Shown piece after piece: positions 63,601 to 64,000 of a stretch of 64,000 bases of DNA. Each line of letters starts with the position of its first letter. The first letter of the stretch is position 1. A model generated the notes under the pieces. That model searched no databases and was not told the origin of the DNA. It saw only the letters and a program-made list of their open reading frames with translations. A program made the translations under genes and the position numbers. Location: the NCBI RefSeq assembly GCF_014647515.1, contig NZ_BMPI01000048.1:1-64000 (forward strand), in the 5' to 3' direction. This DNA is from Dactylosporangium sucinum (GTDB lineage Bacteria > Actinomycetota > Actinomycetes > Mycobacteriales > Micromonosporaceae).

Positions 63601-64000
63601 GTGCCGGCAGGACATCGCAATGTGCACCACCTCCTCATGGACCGCGAGTTCCCCGATCGACCGGAAGCCGTGGCGCTTGCCGTGCAGAACGGCCTACCCG
63701 GGCGGTACCCGTCGACCTTCCTCCACGACCAGCTCATGGCGTTCGTCGACCAGCTCGGCTGGCCCACGGCCCGCCATGTCGTGGTCGAGCGCGGAAGGCT
63801 CACCGAGGACGACCGCTCGCTGCGGCTCAGCCGGGGGCCCGTGGAGGCCGCCGAGTACCTCCGCGACTGGCTGCCCGAACCCGCGGACCGGCGACCGCTG
63901 CTCGTCGTGCTCGCCGACGCCGAACCGCGGGCGGACGACGGCGGCCCGTTCATCCGGGCCCTGGCGCAGCAGGTCGCCGTCGTGGCTCCGGAGGCCGTGA
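41881..64000 (+). CDS. Giant multidomain type VII effector-like protein (≥7,373 residues, continues beyond window)
   Basis: One frame stays open from GTG 41881 to the last base with no in-frame stop found. The first 240 residues (MEIEISERLAAFLYWITGEK, then hydrophobic helices at 108-166) are the WXG100-like delivery domain of actinomycete polymorphic toxins. After Pro/Thr-rich linkers come a papain-like domain (~671-859), two copies of a RelA/SpoT-like domain (1148-1411 and 1574-1833) and an OmpA-like segment (~2093-2200). A Lys/Glu-rich stretch (~2341-2370) precedes about 2,000 residues of β-rich repeats. An OTU-type protease (~4761-4950), an amidoligase-like region (~5114-5470) and a second OmpA-like domain (~6758-6832) follow. 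I use GTG 41881 because GAAGG lies 7 bases before it. ATG 41848 is in frame without a good box. There is no signal peptide; type VII export is inferred. Confidence 0.92.
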   Translation, partial: MEIEISERLAAFLYWITGEKFPGAKAMRLFKLATGFFAAADGTEAARPKLAVAVRRVRDGVGGRSQEAFLNSMNDYVSSPGYVTTAADHLRSVAKTTQDAGTQVQYQKMMILASTVEMFAAFVIAFAFALANPGPALAWLAARIAIFRFIIRILFARLVLAALLVVGSESATEGLMDAIIQRIQMLLGTRRNFDESQFWQSVRDGTIAGVIGSLLGPAFANVGRLMTRAHVPTNMIPDGPKPRPIPTPDPTPPPRTLTPTPDPTPPPRTLTPTPAPTPTPRPVPTPPARTPDPVPSPTPPRAPQPAPTVAERVREHSAEYSTAVSADISIEVVAEGTVMAVNGQGFTVTGGTATSGAFSGTLDFGGESAGTALNEKFHGTSDPNTTRTAINPTITTPTTTTTPTTTTTTDPATATTTTGPSSTTGPAAGSGTGSSDPARTPETATSGAAAPEASTNGTQTARPVNTTTEPTAQPAWSATKDWDGAAYGDSPFDDMGSRPSSFDDTDFSDTSSVTSFSDRSMSSADSFDGTEPWSGRDPFTTDESSFGLNASDTVGVSTGQPGPGPVGGDGPTQAVTVTPAVAAAPIGQAGPAGTAGPAATSAAPGGTTPGNQTSNSASGTNTSDVKTGPDATPPAGTPLPGTASNPPAPASVDASLAAGEATADLHADTDRVRPWDRTLPTDPASRISALDDWIRQAEHRPGRTGEPAVDCVPLAWDVFAEVHGRRANPARGDGLAGSGLAEAVRHGPSAVDASELVRALGGDTPTTNDGDSVLAYLSDNAGAMALVVSRPQKFRSHVYWVVSAGSGTQVVPRFVDPQQPGSFTHDARVTTPETEFWSSQLRSPDSEILVLGPDGRAVDLGAERRDARTRGLSDAPTGARAAGSNPRRGRSRSWTMPSMGSEPPEQQSEQPSQPATPQPTPTGPLSMSPAQSSRPLAAEPDHGERSEATGSVRRRFLQRLQQLSAATGQPSTTPTTPLPSTTPLPSISPYLSTSPLPPGSPHPSTSPLPPGSPHPSTSPLPSITPLGSTTPVSAHASLPPFTRLNAAREQPPIPEVVEEFVDEDDPYAPWSPNMLDDERGRPTTARTSRQDHAEQGGSSRPTGAMGSPRTIVPLPTDTAGVDLPTATARKTSPARPPSRVLARQRPRLDVQRFEQELLRGLQPADYDALFDASKAADQRALEAHAVMLRVTGELDPTGRRLKLVGTRHRAKKLVDLARKFRDLNLWEGIDVRSFLAENKDTVRFSVQVSRTNYGSTVRQVLDRLRQQGYELRSDDDIVNFWRPGNRWFGLTMKLRDPDDRLIELEFPTATSWQAAKQARKHHEVVRLKTAPMADRISAYLNLLRINRDNGLNATLPDELGLLPPAQEKGLAEITRARPEQWQGYLDGLQRAGRTFADVVADHGLTMAELPGPEHLGLHDRPYHQFPGRRPPRRQEFAEPAGSLPLLVSLLRKQRDPEGATPEAHGTSLPPTPRRGSVAIEPRSSSEASPREQSDAQTTTLPGGTVSKRRATISAAPSAFTGSQQPQTPEPSLPVRKAPRRATISEPPAAPTDAAPPRREFGDTSPGQHSTDTQDVEQELLRVLEPGQRAILEHAADTARQRADQALSVMQEAINEIDPNGERARLVGTEHRAKTLASLARKFRIRNLATRVTLDSFLADIKDTVRFSVQVSKAGYGRTVRELLAGLAQRGYEVPGDNEIKNFWRPGNGWYGLNVPLRDPGGNLLELQFPTETSWRTTRQIHPLYEIARLRTATVSDRVDAYLDMLRINRDNLLHEDLPDGLDQLPPARDNSFEAFTKNNPQLWQAYLHDLEQEGRTFPDVVAEHGLTMADVFSVERPASHKGSEGSQTPAEPAIQPEDPPGRSATPLAEPSRLRSEDRAFLLGDGNHLLAALVYSDLDAIERLVAWGDDARAELARLRADRDETRRAVSTAALANVVTELREHLLTRLDRLTPAQLASFRELGSPLLDTVPHGDDDALRAALGDLLRPDAQLDRTSTAPVLLAVLLARSVVVDDGVGSVLFHVTGTTDEPVRLYRRVQSGTGQAEFHAFLPQPPPQPQPSPAVVPAVPPPALEKASVVNTPPIALRFLPRSAQTLRASSPAWNGVAREVARRVARMAANRPPEGAPVIVTLEGDGDGHRFGITTGNRSLPRILSATELGRRRAESAATRLEELVQGELRELARTKGENAPMVIFRHRARTRTPDGTGDGGGRGTVTVHVDIADSWYTSRAPLNDFRPVAPAARVGERGQLDEVAFAAGIPVNTLPGLAGLVTTLRRYADQHGADEKTYAGDQLPETLFKNYRHLVGDGMVVVLGNIEVLVRLDLTNPRRENAWPESADTPNEKENEKEKKDKEETEDNEDEKEKEGKKGRGAKAGKTRGARESPAGRAGQVRANETIHGNFQVGAQSESHSGPTGWFRFGGSIGFSFGIADRLMSVRLGVALRHVRNLINRSTGTVRDAEVGRVEDTREDGALLSADATYHLRVRTRAAQTWDKITPTQIRPTERLTLALPEKYLTRGKPGEAAALAAAIRPKQSIPVNADQRLPKAFYASNLTSLHLLADDIIKQLEKERGPIPLGHPLRDSVWHRVSNLDTHLDKAVNRHRGYEFTLVEDGRITANVRIRTRRAPGRPPRPISGPSNKAHVEEVQTAIAGTTAGTSITNEDVVEPSLEFLFVKVPKLKFGLKLPYARWSWNDRDGTSSGRIGLWVHVSRYASYTSAYDMALEHQATVQVRRRRNVLVRARDAARRARPTTRLRHAGSNYEPRTIRGRAMVRVPTADAVAYSIEPPTPPGVVPPEVPPTTFTTTTPPTVPHHVRKGRGVGMGLVEIDPELVDRLVHRIEQELDKYGYLVRDPDDTFKRNNWFSRKRDSQVNNGVRLRKLLSEAALRANFDGIHQNGFEFSLVKRHTGWFTNFRVRSARVTIVARPATNEDRTGRTVIKDPTANPRLTNERQIVNLEMGLDFAGASAGGGQGFATGAKLRFMPSKAGKQLQGAGIGVEFDLGVSGDESVNHVSNMPRLMEYQKDLTEFDHTTNIRVVIQHDERQSWWRRGQRLLNHVLGWLRLPRIGSVTDHRLPHPLPPISTTATVRVVPAFNTKPSHRVSKAETVPGRKNTPKSIFKKAAVAYLDVTGLLPTARAHMGGMAKPGGTADEELSTFLSHSQVLSQWAEVTEGVTTDGPFKTRFFRDKHRIVSLKADVGPSQFVGATNDPYVLGLIKLSLTQAGQSTSRRKGLGVAPLDVAAGGDPGHTDVTGLSGSVSHAMRWGAGHERATRQTGGREELGLGFQKGYAFRAPVSYNLRIGKTKRAKLLPNSNHVPADRTIDDVEPMIYVLSEPDALEAYANGEVPLDADQLLEILAAWSSGELESSPQLRARVLTRWAKTAAATGSDPHRELRQDAARELARGHAWADLEMPDEVARDFRAEFGVDLAEPMQTRRLSVPPYLKPGHASLGHNGVHSLNLAENRRLSDLVMQAVDSLAPGLFGKTHANIPTAPDPARRKWWHRSPQSAPYVGRLQAGVDAIQALFDGGREQALLEQTLSPDGFTIPFPNPHAWLGENVIEVNVKARLVSEPRFGDYIKGSGLEMYRHRYVERRTATRRQFTRGTSVGFKGTLDNRPETTPTPEEQRRDTQQKVTGGPGIRWADGYSFASAENQQWTEESTVYDWGNQYHADADVEYIVTARRKKLGGRRVTNWLTNRVIARFRYFMSGPRNRSTVLRAPLAAVRVTAAVVGDLARWLASPISRRRERRRDRGPEFSRTVTGRVQLKIPRSVAEATKLSQPTGLRASLNPAWLPEDAFVDAVQFHGAEAASRRLLGALFERPVKWNRWWPSRWVTRPGYHTSVSVRALTTRDLLAANLIDAAFAPGGVPIATGAFVPGHSSRRADLTLRGRLEEMEVVSALDGTGTGRYVKYQQGVSASTTHDTPYVALSMDAGGPARLTVTDDANPGESYGAHRTEGDTGLSRDAPKSHTSTYADAHRREEHVKQQGPAVLVRLRGRYRLDGQKRVVHWWRPTSTGRRRTSDEFGGDVYVVMFKAEYDALVQRQRRAEFGRTTDRKGRGRAPVGGPGSPTLDLADAVGRFNPEAVAGVPADRPDLALRAHARELGRRLRPRRGDVVVVEARTPDQHRQLNAWAAEHLTRREIAAVHAEYAENRAGRDLVTLMTAAVNNAQPAGPRREPPLLAHLQNDPLRTARALARELHTPVELRVRDEDGDVTARFSVAPDGWYTELETNTRSARPAEAELAVDALPAGLLDECVRLGISRDELVELARGRRRDISADVEELIRGRQPASELATLPLTPEQETALADRRLTAEDQEPGPDSWLESLIATARQHPWPSAAIEQIAETTADELRTLIAQLRGLPDDAPLPPRSAIATMLGIRIETMTGSGVSTISGPETGQPLVLVEVGENEYRPTEPVERPASMTQPPGWPGPTGSTADENLPKSILRGGPGETFEILAPFPPPSPRRISLTLAHKDLDDPARPADRPDESIGVPALPVDLETGGTSLDAHLSPSRAERRELDYQYDTVLAQLEVYIEGHPEEAARRALVHSHISTDTVMNVTRTWALVNELRGLLQQYRQEDHLHPSVLRPRERPTAPATDPDLEIGLGDDDHSEMAIAFEDDETAVPLQSIAVRSAAGPSAQPGSPVARPHRPRDAEPSRDKPAERDETAGSDRTRREQAETRLRSYIASRPDPDGDRLRNLESLLTSGIGDQFIANILDSQRERYEGQDTGQQQQGPIWWYEGNDTLPGRTYAPRPLQQEWLADNGLQVGWVPSDGNCVFASALRTVTPELLTQAARLVAGAAGLPVPGDINSAEGFRQFLASLLRRSLVNETIQRELHLDFAAIYPANHPIVREGSAALTIEELASSVAELGEFDNARGDYYWMVVTQFFRWASSISNANGGSFRVNLQGLSEGKGQAVLAGATDDAPTHVIVLVDQHYLPTRIRSGASRQGGSGQSGGGATVLTAKVEFDLPRSPLTPPPHRNAARLRAEVDAAARRADELDPRVLAAVADQGEAGEDARAAWRAFADGLASLRARIDGVTEETLATTRTEFGSLLLGYGLAAQRLADLGTVLPRSRELVEPDPPAAARDGVPVAPGVRRARRPGEPAGLLGGAVAFEVEFGGFELEHPGGVERLIDRELFRRPNLLSATADVGNVLEVRTLPMASVLGEENRADPDLVLDAFADLRARLAAVTGPTPLTAVFPEADGPEADGFAHEVPDVVIRPRSNPPGELYVQLTVGAAPHALVAPLEVVAEGTTYNPRSRMHLFNGLDFGTLVTREYLTEHLGQRVPTFALPFLTDVPGADELRGYLALVYAQVAAVLDHGTRPPANRVFSKNYVAAAARTALAGLRAGLPSTGQDFLDQHHDEITALLLDTFITSVKSPVPPDQLLDLPLWNPGAGTVRTYLANALRPLGPGDPPVSQHDALEIGANMPTMDDNGGRLGKPLAVVEVRHFGEQWVDEPQLHRHLATFDYIVNAGYDRPAADGSRPSPLRGRVLSAIARSRADLPVAAAIAELRTALVETRELAADWLAADVDEHPHTRLNDTDGLHLLELVAAAMAGDDVRPLLDPALAVATRYARRLNGGRQLVRDTHRDVLLESRDRWIGVVRALDEYRFQLTGQRLDPDLLASLEADDDTGAMSDDDSELTSGDEAMTDDNLAAEAGDGTSGNDAEPPAGAVLRLRGGFSARRDHPSDDESEPDSDGDGSEPDRDASGTTPAEGSGAARGSSSSGRNLLIHHVPLVRDPEQPDSRLTATEYLGRHWRGTTPPSSNPTPEDIPVVVLIGTATDVGPQFVEDLAERGVLAIIEATDADQRDQYWGYAPNWDDGSLLNPSSDRLVGLVQELRAGYVQRLAALALKVSRRRFEAGQDFVTAADLWQVVHAAIGRHGGFQLGPVRAAARLLDPSLDLRVLADGRVGIDPGLIHRGVELPARLAGMVDQQYRGQIDGPQVLIFTAATAADVEFLARPGVILIARASEEDTEVVEWRAVYVEIRTGRLVAELENEDLAALIDEARAEERRDVESSVAPIQRRVWALDGMVRIARETVDQALWLAVRDEHHGLPAGASDYTFLLGAHLLHMLHRSGVRATRNGPRPPVDARVAYGVGEHAAFAAAIVAAQDDLQAIEGWTEAEEDIFERLANPATDGHLPEYDTEFLGAVETAVRGRLAELVTDLPDNTIERLRPRLLAHQVPGIHDADMERLRAWVTEQVRAAEPHPEVQPILLDLLGRLVDRPVLVWHRDQPPAMFWPGGEEPPIHLVQASPTGQGRWGQLVRYAVAAWVTANWDGPARTADHLIEHAARMWASRLIVPADRLIDAATRPEFVIPTDVTGGQTARVLARSYDVLPNPTDGAVGGFLPLADGWAIQDVGAGAWVRPGQLPGDVAPPEVRRNTIVLGGAGQPAAAVPDSVRRWVLSQIDLQGLAPTIELVDPGRPRWWPYVGPALRRSDHPLVQVPAGFVMGATDGPRLDPVRELPATSRASLVVLGPVRARDVVAVVSALHQPERLGLVVDLRFADRPTTGSGLRWSATDLAHHLNVAVVLPPGELAVGDALPAHLTLVPTDRLGRRTFVSLAEAAEVRPVRYAGSSVDVHGVLNNRLAAPDTYLLPDGWELQVLPRGIWLRPASTPDAVRTAVGDAAGTPRFAVGFGDELVPAGIMATITELEAAIPGATFQRVDVRTDWVEIARDGAERPGADHGGVAGGDGQPRFAVVRGPDGSWSLRLRPDGLTVEPNSIETLADVVQAVTELAQSPETEMIRVSIEADGHAGSEPEAVNAGQRRADAVQRILREEIDQTHHPRIRFEIHQHARTEGPASADVAVRVRAVRLQAEVRGARALVAEQPRPVEPKGMLRAWRLAAPAAVAPGQADDPTHGPRAYGAVVLEPAYLNEDDVGRAAVERLRWLAESVATEYAQPESGLTVVARLWHGESALPAVVAGGFLLQQPPGRPGPAMVEMVRLLNAGELLRDINTVGQVRGTGLPSAEDRVTVVLTEAAPGTARQFHHLLVQANRERRTTGEFFVRTLTVVDHTTRDTYRVTFGPLDPESRARRLFHRVRGMVGGHVVGAEPPYDVIGPPPPELPVPLDGPFQGAESWRQWALQGVWPVPAETGQPGAAGEYPWVLPAQAHGRRMTLPQEGNQPPADVVVILNGGYPTGMWINGVRPALYPRVDGRRPDDAEADAAYLVDDPRIAARELQQYLATTIGAWDGLAVGPWAQHLEVTGQRYYLDLLTNLSAVPAGHRNVHHLLMDREFPDRPEAVALAVQNGLPGRYPSTFLHDQLMAFVDQLGWPTARHVVVERGRLTEDDRSLRLSRGPVEAAEYLRDWLPEPADRRPLLVVLADAEPRADDGGPFIRALAQQVAVVAPEAV
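42621..42698 (+). repeat. Exact 39-base tandem duplication in the Pro/Thr linker
   Basis: Two identical 39-base units (42621-42659 and 42660-42698) code for PDPTPPPRTLTPT twice. They lie in a Pro/Thr-rich linker of the giant protein, which later includes a poly-Thr stretch near 43060-43150. Confidence 0.9.
43891..44457 (+). other. Giant protein: papain-like domain (glutamine-deamidase type)
   Basis: Residues ~671-859. Candidate triad: C711 in AVDCVPLAWDVFAEVHGR, H797 in FRSHVYWVV and D816 in RFVDPQQPGSF. The Cys...GH(V)...D/Q order and spacing are those of papain-fold toxins of the glutamine deamidase group, which inactivate host proteins by converting Gln to Glu. The assignment rests on motif pattern only. 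Confidence 0.55.
44845..44952 (+). repeat. Three 36-base tandem repeats in a linker
   Basis: Units at 44845, 44881 and 44917 code for PYLSTSPLPPGS, PHPSTSPLPPGS and PHPSTSPLPSIT. This Pro/Ser linker separates the papain-like domain from the duplicated domain. Confidence 0.88.
45322..46113 (+). other. Giant protein: RelA/SpoT-like domain, copy 1
   Basis: Residues 1148-1411. Core pattern: LVGTRHRAKKLVDLARKF, KDTVRFSVQVS, NFWRPGNRWFGLTMKLRD, LIELEFPTATSW and HHEVVR. This parallels the R-x-K, D-x-x-(R)-F, Y/G and E-x-Q-x-(R/P)T steps of the (p)ppGpp synthetase fold. A nucleotidyltransferase toxin is inferred. Confidence 0.5.
46600..47379 (+). other. Giant protein: RelA/SpoT-like domain, copy 2
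   Basis: Residues 1574-1833, a tandem duplicate of copy 1: LVGTEHRAKTLASLARKF, KDTVRFSVQVSKAGYG, NFWRPGNGWYGLNVPLRD, LLELQFPTETSW and HPLYEIARLR. The ELQFPT form is closer to the E-x-Q-x-x-T of classical synthetases than copy 1 (ELEFPT). Confidence 0.5.
48157..48480 (+). other. Giant protein: OmpA-like segment 1
   Basis: Residues ~2093-2200. VIVTLEGDGDGHRFG, ELGRRRAESAATRLEELVQGEL and the following strand MVIFRHRAR follow the OmpA-like peptidoglycan-binding pattern (strand, LSxxRAxxVxxxL helix, strand), although the N-terminal loop is degenerate. Confidence 0.4.
48901..48990 (+). repeat. Lys/Glu-rich low-complexity insert
   Basis: A run of GAG, GAA and AAG codons codes for NEKENEKEKKDKEETEDNED and a similar continuation. 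The top strand is almost entirely purine and much poorer in G+C than the rest of the gene. It marks a flexible hinge before the long β-rich segment. Confidence 0.85.
55222..55233 (+). other. Giant protein: LRGG motif upstream of the OTU domain
   Basis: Residues L4448-G4451 in SILRGGPGE, inside a Pro-rich linker. It matches the last four residues of ubiquitin. The Pro after GG would be a poor P1' residue for known deubiquitinases. Confidence 0.4.
56161..56730 (+). other. Giant protein: OTU-type cysteine protease domain
   Basis: Residues ~4761-4950. VPSDGNCVFASALRTV holds the OTU D-G-N-C signature (D4779, nucleophile C4782), and THVIVLVDQHYLPT holds the catalytic-type His (H4943) followed by Tyr. 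OTU enzymes cleave ubiquitin or ubiquitin-like chains, and in polymorphic toxins they may attack host proteins or process the toxin itself. Confidence 0.65.
57220..58290 (+). other. Giant protein: amidoligase-like domain
   Basis: Residues ~5114-5470. VAFEVEFGGFELEH opens like the G-x-E-x-E-F strand of amidoligase/glutamate-cysteine-ligase folds. GNVLEVRTLPM, ELYVQLTVGAAPHAL and PLAVVEVRHFG correspond to the later Glu/Arg strands. An ATP-dependent ligase that tags proteins or peptides is possible; the call is from pattern only. Confidence 0.35.
58936..58956 (+). other. Giant protein: ubiquitin-tail motif VLRLRGG
   Basis: Codons read V5686-L-R-L-R-G-G5692, identical to ubiquitin residues 70-76, followed by FSARR. 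It lies between two acidic Ser/Asp-rich linkers, an exposed position suited to cleavage by an OTU-type protease. Confidence 0.6.
62152..62376 (+). other. Giant protein: OmpA-like domain 2
   Basis: Residues ~6758-6832. VSIEADGHAGSEPEAVNAGQ, RRADAVQRILREEI and RIRFEIHQHART with a closing ADVAVRVRAV strand match the OmpA-like fold (GHxD/G loop, N-x-x-x-x-RA-x-x-V helix, final strand) better than segment 1. It could anchor the protein to peptidoglycan. Confidence 0.55.

Noticed and set aside
1-64000. tRNA, rRNA, riboswitch, insertion sequence or phage integrase
   Set aside because: I looked for cloverleaf ends, transposase motifs and conserved RNA elements and saw none I could support.

Overview
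The window is very G+C-rich actinomycete chromosomal DNA. Gene style (GTG starts, ATGA/GTGA overlaps, a type VII secretion locus without EccE, secreted ricin-type lectins, F420-linked enzymes) suggests a filamentous actinobacterium, probably Micromonosporaceae. That placement is inference; no rRNA or tRNA gene is visible to test it.

Layout. (1) 1-8303: the tail of a secreted lectin, then single metabolic and regulatory genes: a short MreB-like actin, a DksA-type zinc-finger protein, a DadA-like FAD oxidase/dehydrogenase, a bicupin oxalate decarboxylase, a WrbA-like flavoprotein, an AraC-type regulator, unknown proteins and a tiny secreted peptide. (2) 8691-21878: a self-contained catabolic island. 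An ABC importer (two permeases, ATPase, NMT1/THI5-like binding lipoprotein), an IclR regulator, an aldehyde dehydrogenase, two nitrilase-family amidohydrolases, an AA_synth protein, a class III aminotransferase, a dihydropyrimidinase, an F420-type LLM oxidoreductase and a shortened F420:NADP oxidoreductase together resemble a reductive pyrimidine (or related cyclic ureide) pathway. Its two main promoters carry the same palindromic operator (core TTCACT-N-AGTGAA), so it looks like a local IclR regulon. Hairpins at 12649, 15925 and 21849 divide it into transcription units. (3) 22013-25613: a CBM6-DUF1996 secreted protein and two single-pass membrane proteins with C-terminal ricin-type lectin domains. 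(4) 25645-64000: a type VII (ESX) locus with EccC, EccD, EccB, a mycosin, an ECF sigma factor, WXG100-type proteins, a Gly-rich partner, a YbaB-like protein and conserved ESX-associated proteins. It ends in one enormous open frame that starts at 41881 and is still open at the window edge (at least 7,373 codons).

The strongest signals are in region 4. The giant protein starts with a WXG100-like delivery domain. It then strings together a papain-like (glutamine-deamidase-type) domain, a duplicated RelA/SpoT-like domain, OmpA-like segments, an OTU-type cysteine protease domain and an amidoligase-like domain. A linker downstream of the OTU domain carries VLRLRGG, identical to the last seven residues of ubiquitin, and a second LRGG lies upstream of it, which suggests OTU-dependent self-processing. 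The mycosin of the same locus appears to be a pseudoprotease: its catalytic His is Arg and its nucleophile Ser is Ala. A neighbouring ESX-associated protein carries what looks like an ADP-ribosyltransferase fold without its catalytic Glu motif.
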